Assembly (NCBI GenBank): GCA_002428485.1
Contig: DIWM01000045.1
Coordinates: 77,157-141,156 of the forward strand
Reading direction: 5' to 3'
DNA length: 64,000 nucleotides
DNA from: Deltaproteobacteria bacterium UBA6106
GTDB taxonomy: Bacteria > Desulfobacterota > Syntrophorhabdia > Syntrophorhabdales > Syntrophorhabdaceae
The position numbers were made by a program, and so were the translations under genes. Under the pieces are notes generated by a model, which was given only the letters and a program-made list of their open reading frames with translations, searched no databases and was not told the origin of the DNA. Below are positions 50,497 through 58,588 of this stretch, piece after piece (the first letter of the stretch is position 1; each line of letters begins with the position of its first letter).

Positions 50497-52098
50497 CTAC
50501 TCTACCGAGATGATATATTGCGCGTACGACTGCCCGCCGTAATAAAGCTCAACTGTTTTGCCGGTAAAACGCTGCTGCATCCCTGCCTGCAATGCTTCCG
50601 CATCCTGCTTTCCTATAGAATCACCATAAAAAAGGGTGATGATCTCGTCCGCAGCATCGAGCATTGTCGCCGCAAGGTTCATGGCGGTCTCTCCTGCAGA
50701 GGCTGAAGAGCACCGGATCTCACCCCCGTAGATACCTATCGAATCACCGGCCTCGACCTCAACATCCCCTGCGGTGACGCTTCTGGACGCCTGTGCTACC
50801 TCCCCGCTTTTCACGCCCTTCCATGCCCCTTCCATGTTGCCGATATTCTTCTCAAAAGAGGCGTCGTCCATATAGGCCAGCAATGCAGACAAACCTTCAG
50901 GGGCAGATGATGTTCTCAAAACCCTGACCTCCTTTGACGTCATATCCGCTGCCTGTATCGCTGCAGGGTAGACGTTTTTATGGTTGGGCAGGACAATCAC
51001 GTTCGAGGACGCCACCGTCTCTATTGCAGACACAATGTCGGAGGTACTGGGGTTTTGGGTTGGACCTCCATCTATCACCAGTGCGCTGCCGGCGTTGTAA
51101 AATATCTCCTTGAAGCCATCGCCCAGCACAACGGCAACGACAGAGGTGGCCTTTTTGCCCTTCTGGTCCGAAAAACGCGACGTATGCTGAACAAGCATAT
51201 CGTCCACTTTGATCGATGAGACCTGGCCCAGGGAAGAGGCGTAACGCAGGACCTCGTCGGGCTGGCCGGTGTGGATATGGATCCTCGCGAGGCGGGTATC
51301 GCCTACCAGTATGATGGAATCGCCCATCCGGACGAGATTTTCCTTTATGGCATCCCCTGATATCTGACTTCCCTTGAGGATAAATTCGGTACAGTAGCGG
51401 TAGTTCCAGCGATGCTCCACCGGTTCGACCGCTGTGCCGTCGAGCTCATCTTCGTCGTCGATGACTGCGCCGGTATCCAATCTGCCGCGGATCAGGCGTA
51501 TCATACCCTCCAGAAAATAGAAAAAACCAAGCCCCCCCGCGTCAACAACACCTGCCTCCTTAAGCTTCGGGAGGAGAAGCGGCGTCCGCTCCACGGAAGA
51601 CCACGCCGCCTTGCCCATCTCGTCGAGAAGGATTGCGAGGTCCTGCTCGGTCCTGACAACCCTTTCCGCGGCCTCCGCCGTCTCCCGGACAACGGTAAGG
51701 ATCGTCCCCTCTGTCGGATGGAGGATCGCTTTGTAGGCCTTCTGCACTGCACAGGAAAAGGCAAAAACAATGTCTGCCGCAAAGAGGCGCTCCCGTCCCT
51801 CTATCGCCTCGGCCATCCCTGCCAGGATCTGCGCCAGGATGATCCCGGAATTGCCCCTGGCACCCATCAGGGACCCCCAGGCAGCCGCCTTGACGGTCGT
51901 TTCCAGGGAAACCTCCTGCAGGGCGTCTATCTCACGGACAGCGGCAATAAGCGTCATGGACATGTTGCTCCCCGTATCACCGTCCGGCACGGGAAATACA
52001 TTGATCTTGTTCAGGTGGCTGCGGTTGCTTACCACCCAGTCCGCTCCGGCCAAAATGACCTGCTTAAAACGTTTTGCGCCGCAATAAAGGATTGCCAT
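50497..52098 (-). CDS. fakA: Fatty acid kinase, FakA (YloV) type
   Basis: A 533-residue protein. The N-terminal DhaL/DAK2 kinase domain (about 1-200) shows the ATP/Mg motifs NVFPVPDGDTGSNM and GARGNSGIILAQ. The middle domain (about 225-330, with cysteine/histidine-containing YRYCTEFIL and HIHTGQPDEVL) and C-terminal DegV-like domain (about 340-533) complete the FakA layout. FakA uses ATP to phosphorylate fatty acids carried by FakB; the acyl phosphate enters phospholipid synthesis through PlsX/PlsY. The adjacent FakB-like gene makes this assignment much firmer than the DAK2 domain alone. The pair is best known in Firmicutes. Confidence 0.9.
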   Translation of the reverse strand: MAILYCGAKRFKQVILAGADWVVSNRSHLNKINVFPVPDGDTGSNMSMTLIAAVREIDALQEVSLETTVKAAAWGSLMGARGNSGIILAQILAGMAEAIEGRERLFAADIVFAFSCAVQKAYKAILHPTEGTILTVVRETAEAAERVVRTEQDLAILLDEMGKAAWSSVERTPLLLPKLKEAGVVDAGGLGFFYFLEGMIRLIRGRLDTGAVIDDEDELDGTAVEPVEHRWNYRYCTEFILKGSQISGDAIKENLVRMGDSIILVGDTRLARIHIHTGQPDEVLRYASSLGQVSSIKVDDMLVQHTSRFSDQKGKKATSVVAVVLGDGFKEIFYNAGSALVIDGGPTQNPSTSDIVSAIETVASSNVIVLPNHKNVYPAAIQAADMTSKEVRVLRTSSAPEGLSALLAYMDDASFEKNIGNMEGAWKGVKSGEVAQASRSVTAGDVEVEAGDSIGIYGGEIRCSSASAGETAMNLAATMLDAADEIITLFYGDSIGKQDAEALQAGMQQRFTGKTVELYYGGQSYAQYIISVE

Positions 52099-52183
52099 GT
52101 ATCGTTATGCCTTTCTTTAACCTTGAAAGAATCTTCGCCTTCAGCAAAAAAGACTCACACCGCCAGGCGTTAGGCTCACCGTA

Positions 52184-52219
52184 CGATCTTTTTGCTTTTC
52201 CCTGTTCATCGAAAGATCG
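52184..52219 (-). other. Leader hairpin upstream of fakA
   Basis: CGATCTTT and AAAGATCG (52,184-52,191 and 52,212-52,219) form a perfect eight-base stem with a 20-base loop in the 5' region of the fakA transcript. A TTGACA further upstream (minus strand, near 52,242) lacks a good -10. The stem could be regulatory, but no known riboswitch was recognised. A short family B word lies between this and fakA. Confidence 0.35.
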
Positions 52220-52282
52220 GTATAAGTTATTATTTTCTGTCAATATGAGATATTTTTCAACAAAAATAATCATTTCGGAAAA

Positions 52283-53599
52283 CTAATCCTTTTTTTCCCT
52301 GCTGAACCTTTTCACCTTCTCCATGAAGTCCTTCAGTCTTTTCTCGTGACCTCTGTCGGTGGGGCGGTAGTAGCGTCTCCCTTTTAGCTCCTCCGGCAGG
52401 TAGGCCTGGCTGACGATGGCATTCTCGTAATCGTGGGGATAAAGATACCCCTTGCCGTACCCCAGCTCTTCCATGAGCTGCGTCGGCGCATTCCTGATGT
52501 GCAAGGGAACGGGATATTCAGGCATGTTCCTGGCGTCCCGGCTCGCCGCACCATATGCCGCATAAATCGCATTGCTCTTCTCACAGAGGGAAAGGTACAG
52601 GCATGCCTGCGCAATGGCCAGGTACCCTTCGGGGGGGCCCATAAACCTGAATGCCTCTGTGGCGGCCATCGCAAGAGACAGGGCGTAGGGGTCGGCATTC
52701 CCTACGTCCTCAGACGCAAAACGCACGATCCTCCGCATAATGTAAAGCGGATCCTCTCCCCCTTCGATCATGCGCACAAGCCAGTAGAGGGCTGCATCGG
52801 CATCGGAACCGCGCATGCTCTTATGAAGGGCGCTTATAAGGTCATAGTGCATCTCGCCTTTTTTGTCATAGACGGCGGTCTTTTTCTGGTATGCCTCTTT
52901 CACGATATCATGGTCGATGACAGGTTCTTTCTGCCCTGTCTCCCGCACCATCTTGCAGCATACCTCCAGGAGATTAAGGGCGCGTCGCGCATCTCCGTTT
53001 GCAAGGATAGCGATCTCTTCGATCGTATCATCGTTGATCTTTAATGCTGCAGACATCAGCTCTTTGTCGGTACTGAGCGCCCGCCTCAGGATCATCGCCA
53101 GCGCATCCTTTGTTAACGGGTTCAGGGTGAGGACGCGCATACGTGAAAGCAGAGGGGAAATGATCTCAAAAGAAGGGTTCTCCGTTGTCGCACCGATGAG
53201 GATGATGTCGCCGTTCTCAACATGGGGAAGGAATGTGTCCTGCTGGAGCTTGTTGAAACGATGGAACTCATCAATGAAAAGGATTATCCGCTGGAACTTT
53301 GTCTTCTGTATGACTTCCTTGACCTCTTTTATGCCGATATTTACCGCGCTCAGGGAAACAAAAGGGACCTTCATATATCTTCCCATGAGCCACCCGAGGG
53401 TCGTCTTTCCCACACCGCTCGGACCCCAGAGGATCATGGACGGTATATCCTTTTTTGCTATAAGAAGCCTCAGTATCTTATTGTCACCGAGGAGGTGTTC
53501 CTGGCCGACAAATTCATCGAGCGTCTTCGGCCTCATCCTGTCCGCGAGAGGCTTCCCCGCATCGCTCTTCTGCAAAACACCATTATCAAATAATTCCAT
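52283..53599 (-). CDS. rarA: Replication-associated recombination protein RarA (MgsA)
   Basis: A 438-residue AAA+ ATPase of the clamp-loader type: RPKTLDEFVGQEHLLG, Walker A GPSGVGKTT (about residue 60), Walker B LFIDEFHRF, sensor ATTENPSFE, and the RarA-specific C-terminal tetramerisation part (SKAMRGSDADAALYWLVRMIEGGEDPLYI in this form, beginning HKSMRGSDADAALYWL). It acts at stalled forks. It is a monocistronic gene with its own promoter. Confidence 0.95.
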   Translation of the reverse strand: MELFDNGVLQKSDAGKPLADRMRPKTLDEFVGQEHLLGDNKILRLLIAKKDIPSMILWGPSGVGKTTLGWLMGRYMKVPFVSLSAVNIGIKEVKEVIQKTKFQRIILFIDEFHRFNKLQQDTFLPHVENGDIILIGATTENPSFEIISPLLSRMRVLTLNPLTKDALAMILRRALSTDKELMSAALKINDDTIEEIAILANGDARRALNLLEVCCKMVRETGQKEPVIDHDIVKEAYQKKTAVYDKKGEMHYDLISALHKSMRGSDADAALYWLVRMIEGGEDPLYIMRRIVRFASEDVGNADPYALSLAMAATEAFRFMGPPEGYLAIAQACLYLSLCEKSNAIYAAYGAASRDARNMPEYPVPLHIRNAPTQLMEELGYGKGYLYPHDYENAIVSQAYLPEELKGRRYYRPTDRGHEKRLKDFMEKVKRFSREKKD

Positions 53600-53613
53600 A
53601 ATATTAGATAGAC

Positions 53614-53643
53614 ATAATAGCAGCTTATAACGGTCCTTTGCAA
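53614..53643 (-). promoter_or_regulatory. rarA: Candidate rarA promoter
   Basis: On the minus strand TTGCAA (53,643-53,638), 18 bases, then TATTAT (53,619-53,614), five of six matches to the -10 consensus, ending 14 bases before the rarA start. Confidence 0.45.
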
Positions 53644-53763
53644 GGTAAATGGAACCCTTTTTTCGGTTGACGGATACTATGCACCGTACTACAATTGACT
53701 CTAAGACCTTACTGACAAGCTAAGATGAATAAAACGAGCAGAAATACCGAACTACTTAAGGAA

Positions 53764-53996
53764 GCTGATAGCTGGTATGATAAATCCTAATATCGTAAGG
53801 TTCAATCCTGACGAAGGAGGGACAATCCTGAACAAATCCAAATGTTCAAAATTCAAAACGCAAGCAACATGAATTTGTTTAGAGTATTTGATATTTGGAT
53901 TTCGATATTGTTCAGGATTTGGTGCTTAGGATTTCGAATTTGGGCTTTGCCATGAGCTATGAGCCATCAGCTACGAACTATGAGCTAAAATAGGAG
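53764..53996. repeat. Second copy of family D inverted repeat with family A arm
   Basis: The interval before cooS repeats the 39.9-kb element: AAATCCTAATATC, ACAAATCCAAATGTTCAAAA, then the complementary TTTGATATTTGGATTTCGAT and TCAGGATTTGGTGCTTAGGA, followed by a family A arm (CCATGAGCTATGAGCCATCA, GCTACGAACTATGAGCTA). The words are shared but not identical, so the copies are old or selected for pairing rather than sequence. The remaining gene-free bases (53,644-53,763) show nothing. Confidence 0.8.
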
Positions 53997-54002
53997 GCGA
54001 CC

Positions 54003-55904
54003 ATGGAAGGAGACCGGATCTCTCAACACGAGTCAGTACGGAAGGTATACGAAAGGATCAAAAGAGACGGCATGAGCAACATCTGGGACCGTTACGAGGC
54101 GCAGGGCCTCGGCGCAAGCCCTGATCAGAGGTGCCCCTTCTGCCAGGGGGGCGTACGCTGCGATCTCTGTTCCAATGGCCCGTGCCGCGCCGATGTAGCG
54201 AAAGACAAGCGCGGCGTCTGCGGGATCACGGGCGACGGGATGGCAATGCGGATGATGCTTCTCAGGAATGTTCTGGGCGCGTCGACATACCACTACCACA
54301 CGGAGCAGACGTTAAAAACACTGAAAGCTACAATCAACGGCAAGACGCCGTTCACCATCAGGGAACCGGAGAAGCTCGTCGCCTTTGCCGACCGTTTCGG
54401 GATGCCGTCGGCGGTCTCTGACGAGGAACTTGCGATCATGCTCTGCAATTACTTTGAGATTGACTTCAACAGGAAGTATGACGAGCCGAGCCATATCGTG
54501 CAGACCCTGGCCCCGAAAGAGAGGCAGGAGGCATGGAAGAGGCTGGGAATCTTCCCGGGAGGGATATACGGCGAGATGATGTTTTCCACAAGTTCCTGCC
54601 TTACCAACGTGGATGGGTATTATACAAGCCTCGCCCTGAAGGCGATGCGCCTTTCTATCGCCATGGCATATCAGAGCCAGATAGTAAACGAATACTGCCA
54701 GGACATCCTCTTCGGTGTTCCGAGGCCGCACACGATGCGGGTGGACCTTGGCGTCCTCGATCCTGATTACGTCAATGTCCTGCCCAACGGCCATGAACCT
54801 TTTCTCGGCTTTGCCATGGTTCAGCTTGCCCGTAAAAAAGAGTGGCAGGACAAGGCAAGGGGAGTCGGCGCAAAAGGATTGCGGGTAATCGCCAATATCG
54901 AGGCAGGGCAGGAGATGATCCAGCGGTGGGAGATGGACGATGTGTTCTACGGGTTCACCGGCAACTGGATCATGCAGGAGGCGGTCCTCGCGAGCGGCGC
55001 CGTCGATCTCTTTGCCTGCGACATGAACTGCTCTATGCCGGTAGATCCCTTCTACGCGGAAAAATATAAATTCAAGCTTATCCCGGTCAGCCAGCTCGTT
55101 GTATTTGAAGGCGTAAAGGACAGGATCGACTACGTCCCTGAAGAAGCTGAGAAGCAGGCCGCTGCGCTCCTCCAGATGGCAGTTGAAAACTTCCGGGAGC
55201 GGAGGGCGGCCGTTGAACCTGTTGCCGGCCTTGCAACAGGCGAGGCCGTTGTCGGTTTCTCAACGGAGAGCATCCTTGAGGCACTCGGCGGAACTCTTAA
55301 CCCGCTTCTTGCGGCGATAAAGGCCGGATCAATACGCGGAGTAGCCGGGCTTGTGTCCTGCACCTCGTTAAGGGATACAGGGCAGGATGTCCATAGCGTC
55401 CGTATTGCTAAGGAACTGATCAAACGCGACATCCTTGTCCTTTCCATGGGATGCGGAAATGCAGCCATGCAGGTCGCCGGCCTGTGTACCCCTGAGGCAA
55501 GGGAACTGGCAGGGAGCGGCCTCAAGAAGGTATGCGAGGTCCTGGGCGTGCCGCCTGTCTTGAGTTACGGAACATGTACCGACACGGGTCGTCTCGGCGA
55601 TCTCCTCGCTGCTGTTTCTCTCTCATTGGGAGTGCCGATCCCCGACCTGCCCGTTGCGGCGGTCGCACCTGAATACATGGAGCAAAAGGCAACGATCGAT
55701 GCGGTATTTGCGCTCGCGCTCGGTCTTTACACATACGTCAACCCTGTGCCTACGGTGACAGGCGGACCCAACCTCGTTAAACTTCTTACTGTGGATTGCC
55801 CGAAGGTAACAGGCGGCAGGCTCGCCGTGGAGAAAGACCCGGTCAAGGCAGTAGACGGGATCGCCGCGCATATTGAGGAGAAGAGGAAGAAGCTGGGAAT
55901 ATAG
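54003..55904 (+). CDS. cooS: Anaerobic carbon monoxide dehydrogenase catalytic subunit (divergent)
   Basis: A 633-residue Ni-Fe-S CODH. The N-terminal cluster region reads CPFCQGGVRCDLCSNGPC with a later VCG: the B-cluster cysteines are all present, and the D-cluster motif is C-x2-C, the form linked to a [2Fe-2S] D-cluster in Desulfovibrio vulgaris, rather than C-x7-C. Candidate C-cluster ligands are the histidine in NGHEP, cysteines in DMNCSMP, LVSCTS, SMGCGN and YGTCTD, plus the usual C-terminal lysine (GGPNLVKLL). The segment usually reading GxCCTGNE is ANIEAGQE, so the enzyme belongs to a divergent clade. It interconverts CO and CO2. No cooC, acs or hydrogenase genes are adjacent. AGGAGG precedes the ATG. 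Confidence 0.9.
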   Translation: MEGDRISQHESVRKVYERIKRDGMSNIWDRYEAQGLGASPDQRCPFCQGGVRCDLCSNGPCRADVAKDKRGVCGITGDGMAMRMMLLRNVLGASTYHYHTEQTLKTLKATINGKTPFTIREPEKLVAFADRFGMPSAVSDEELAIMLCNYFEIDFNRKYDEPSHIVQTLAPKERQEAWKRLGIFPGGIYGEMMFSTSSCLTNVDGYYTSLALKAMRLSIAMAYQSQIVNEYCQDILFGVPRPHTMRVDLGVLDPDYVNVLPNGHEPFLGFAMVQLARKKEWQDKARGVGAKGLRVIANIEAGQEMIQRWEMDDVFYGFTGNWIMQEAVLASGAVDLFACDMNCSMPVDPFYAEKYKFKLIPVSQLVVFEGVKDRIDYVPEEAEKQAAALLQMAVENFRERRAAVEPVAGLATGEAVVGFSTESILEALGGTLNPLLAAIKAGSIRGVAGLVSCTSLRDTGQDVHSVRIAKELIKRDILVLSMGCGNAAMQVAGLCTPEARELAGSGLKKVCEVLGVPPVLSYGTCTDTGRLGDLLAAVSLSLGVPIPDLPVAAVAPEYMEQKATIDAVFALALGLYTYVNPVPTVTGGPNLVKLLTVDCPKVTGGRLAVEKDPVKAVDGIAAHIEEKRKKLGI

Positions 55905-56048
55905 CCAGCGGCTCATGGCTGATGGCTCATAGCAACTGAAAGGAGAATAACCAAACGGAGACTTTCCGGTATTGTTTTACATTTGGGTATTAGGTCATTG
56001 ATGATTGGGTATTATTTGGTTATTGATGTTTGGTGATTGGTTATTAAG
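55905..56048. repeat. Family A arm followed by family G repeat
   Basis: After cooS comes GCGGCTCATGGCTGATGGCT, then at 55,976-56,048 a run of related words (GGGTATTAGGTCATTGATGA, TTGGGTATTATTTGG, TTGGTGATTGGTTATTAAG). The second part reappears upstream of the methyltransferase gene at 57.4 kb. Confidence 0.75.
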
Positions 56049-56089
56049 ATTCTACTATAGAACCATGAGCTTACTAAGGAGGGGTTGTT

Positions 56090-57346
56090 ATGAACGATAG
56101 GGTGCGCAGGCAGGCTGTCCATTGGGCATGGATCATCCTTGCCGTCTGTTTTGTTGACCTCTTTATCAACTACGGTATACGCCTCGGATACAGCGTGCTG
56201 CTCCCTGAGATGATAAGGACGCTGGGATTTACCCGGAGGCAGGGCGGCGACATCTTCAATTCCTATTTTGTGGTGTATGTACTCTTCTCGCTTTTTACCG
56301 GCTACCTTACGGACCGCCTCGGCGCCCGAAAGGTAATATCATGCTTCTGCATCATCCTCGGCGTCGGCACCTTTCTCATGGGCACCGTCCAGAATTTCTG
56401 GCAGGCGTGCATCTTTTACGGTATCGTCGGCATGGGCGGCGCAGCAATGTGGACGCCCATCATAACCCTTGTCCAGCGCTGGTTCTTCATCAAGAAAAAA
56501 GGGATGGCGCTCGGTATCTTATCAACAGGTTTTGGGCTCGGCTTTGCTACAATGGGCAAATTTTATCCTGTCGTCGTGGCACACTGGAGCTGGAGGTATT
56601 GCTGGTATATCCTGGGTGTTGCTGCGCTCCTCATGGTGGCAGTCAACGCGCTGCTGCTCCGAAGCAAACCCGAAGATGAAGGTCTTACGCCCTGGGGTAC
56701 GCCGGAAAACCGGACGCCTGCCGCCCAGGCTGCCCCTTCCGCGACGCAACAAAAGATAAGCTACACCGGGATCCTTGCTATCCCCAATTTCTGGCTCATC
56801 GGTTTTTCCTATTTGCTTATTGCCGCCTCGCTCTACCTTCTCCTCACGTTCATGGTGGATTACGCGCGGTACGAACTGGGGTTTGCTTACGGAAAGGCTT
56901 CTTCCCTTGCCACTATCCATGGCCTGGGCCAGATCGCCGGTGTTCTCACGATACCTATGGCGTCGGATTATATCGGAAGGCGCTTGACAATCCTTTTTTC
57001 CAACATATGTATAGGAATCAGCATAGCCTGCATCATCCTTTCAGGATCGAACGAGGTATTGCTGTTTATCAGCGTCGGCTTTCTCGGCGCCTTCTTTGGC
57101 TCGACCTTCCCCATGTACGGCGCCTGTGGAGGGGATTATTTCCGCAAAGAGATCATGGGTACCGTCATAGGGGGGCTTACCCTCTTTTACGGGTGCGGTG
57201 CGATCGTCGCGAACCGGTTCGGAGGACATATAAGGGATATTACGGGTTCTTTCTCCATTCCCTTTACTGCGGCAATAGTATCTGCATTATTTGCTGCACT
57301 GCTGATCTTTTTCGTAAAATATCCGAAAGAAGGACCTGATTCTTAA
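56090..57346 (+). CDS. MFS transporter, monocarboxylate/oxalate-formate-antiporter type
   Basis: A 418-residue major facilitator protein with 12 hydrophobic segments. The loop motif between helices 2 and 3 is GYLTDRLGARKV, and a second copy between helices 8 and 9 is SDYIGRRL. The long central loop (about residues 195-225) is typical. The closest look is to the monocarboxylate/OFA branch, but the substrate is not readable. It follows cooS on the same strand after a repeat, so co-transcription is uncertain. The stop codon TAA begins a family F word (TTAAGCTTATAGCGATCAG). AAGGAGGGG precedes the ATG. Confidence 0.87.
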   Translation: MNDRVRRQAVHWAWIILAVCFVDLFINYGIRLGYSVLLPEMIRTLGFTRRQGGDIFNSYFVVYVLFSLFTGYLTDRLGARKVISCFCIILGVGTFLMGTVQNFWQACIFYGIVGMGGAAMWTPIITLVQRWFFIKKKGMALGILSTGFGLGFATMGKFYPVVVAHWSWRYCWYILGVAALLMVAVNALLLRSKPEDEGLTPWGTPENRTPAAQAAPSATQQKISYTGILAIPNFWLIGFSYLLIAASLYLLLTFMVDYARYELGFAYGKASSLATIHGLGQIAGVLTIPMASDYIGRRLTILFSNICIGISIACIILSGSNEVLLFISVGFLGAFFGSTFPMYGACGGDYFRKEIMGTVIGGLTLFYGCGAIVANRFGGHIRDITGSFSIPFTAAIVSALFAALLIFFVKYPKEGPDS

Positions 57347-57434
57347 GCTTATAGCGATCAGCCGCTAAAGAGAATACTCTGCGGTTTACATTTGGCGATT
57401 CGGTCATTGATTATTGGGTATTAATTGGTTATTG
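57344..57434. repeat. Family F and family G repeats
   Basis: AAGCTTATAGCGATCAGCCG starts at the MFS stop codon. At about 57,386-57,432 there is a shorter copy of family G (TTTACATTTGGCGATTCGGT, CATTGATTATTGGGTATTAA). Confidence 0.7.
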
Positions 57435-57457
57435 AAACGTTATCATGAGGAGTCTGT

Positions 57458-58441
57458 ATGGAAGGACATGAGGCTATACTTACGGATATGTGGAATATCA
57501 TGAAGGGGAGGATCATCGTTACCGCTGCCGAACTGGACCTCTTCTCGCATCTTCATAAAAGACGAGCTACGGCGGCAGAGCTCGCATCGAAGCTTGGCCT
57601 GGATATGAGGGCTACGACAAGGGTTCTTGACTGCCTCGTTGCCTTCGGTCTCCTTGAAAAGGATTATGACATTTATGAAGCCACCGAGGTCGGCGGGCGC
57701 CTCTCGAAATATCATCCCGAGACGGTGCTTCCCTTCCTTCACCATTTCAGCCATCTGTGGGATAGCTGGAGCTCGCTGACCGAAGTCGTCAGAAAAGGGG
57801 GCAGCAGAAAAAAGAGGTCATCCCTTCAAAGGAGCAAGGCAGGCATGGAAGCCTTTGTCGGGGCAATGCACGCGGTAGGCAAAGATCTTTCACGGGAGAT
57901 CGCAGACTTTTACGATCCCTCCCGGTTCAAACGACTCATTGATATAGGCGGCGCATCCGGCACATATACGGTCGCCTTCCTGAATAAGAATCCTGATATG
58001 CAAGCCACTATCTTTGACCTCAGCGACGTTATCGGCCTTGCGAAAAAACAGATCAAAAAAGAAGGCCTCGCCGGGCGTGTAAAATTTGTGGCAGGAGATT
58101 TTTATAACGATGCACTACCGACAGGCTCCGATCTGGTATTGCTCTCGGCAATCATCCACCAGAACAGCCCCCGGCAGAATCTCACGCTCTTTAAGAAGAT
58201 CCATAAGGCACTGGTCAAGGGCGGGGCCCTTCTTATCCGGGACCACATCATGGATGAATCACGTACCAGGCCTTCTGCGGGAGCGGTCTTTGCGCTCAAT
58301 ATGATCGTCAATACGCGCGGCGGTGATACCTATACCTTCAGGGAGGTGAGGGACGCCCTTGAAACAGCAGGATTTTCAAATGTAAAACTGCTCCGCACCG
58401 GACCGAAGATGGACTGCCTCGTGGAAGCAACGAAAGGATAG
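57458..58441 (+). CDS. SAM-dependent O-methyltransferase-like protein
   Basis: A 327-residue protein of the plant-type O-methyltransferase family (methyltransf_2): an N-terminal winged-helix dimerisation domain (about residues 15-85, TAAELASKLGLDMRATTRVLDCL in part) and a C-terminal Rossmann domain (about 160-325) with SAM motif LIDIGGASGTYTVAFL and a conserved histidine near the usual catalytic base (SAIIHQNS). Related enzymes methylate small aromatic or tetrapyrrole-like acceptors. Acceptor unknown. GAGGAG precedes the ATG. The TAG stop is followed by TTCATGGCG, continuous with a repeat. Confidence 0.82.
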   Translation: MEGHEAILTDMWNIMKGRIIVTAAELDLFSHLHKRRATAAELASKLGLDMRATTRVLDCLVAFGLLEKDYDIYEATEVGGRLSKYHPETVLPFLHHFSHLWDSWSSLTEVVRKGGSRKKRSSLQRSKAGMEAFVGAMHAVGKDLSREIADFYDPSRFKRLIDIGGASGTYTVAFLNKNPDMQATIFDLSDVIGLAKKQIKKEGLAGRVKFVAGDFYNDALPTGSDLVLLSAIIHQNSPRQNLTLFKKIHKALVKGGALLIRDHIMDESRTRPSAGAVFALNMIVNTRGGDTYTFREVRDALETAGFSNVKLLRTGPKMDCLVEATKG

Positions 58442-58577
58442 TTCATGGCGAAACACCCGTAAGGCGTAAGGCGTTAGGCGTTAGGCGATAAACCCTACAA
58501 AGTAAAACGCGAAAGGTATTTTGTTGTGCTGTGTCTTTGCCCCCTCACGCCTTACGACTTACGCCTCACGAATGCGC
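58439..58577. repeat. Family B inverted repeat
   Basis: Beginning at the methyltransferase stop (TAGTTCATGGCGAAACACCC) the left arm CGTAAGGCGTAAGGCGTTAG is complemented by CCCCTCACGCCTTACGACTT/ACGCCTCACG at about 58,541-58,570. The opening CGAAACACCCG is shared with the 44.5-kb unit. It lies between convergent genes. Confidence 0.8.
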
Positions 58578-58588
58578 TGTTATCAATT

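Noticed and set aside
52099..52282. Known riboswitch (c-di-GMP, cobalamin or SAM) before fakA
   Set aside because: No consensus core of these classes could be matched; only a simple stem is visible.
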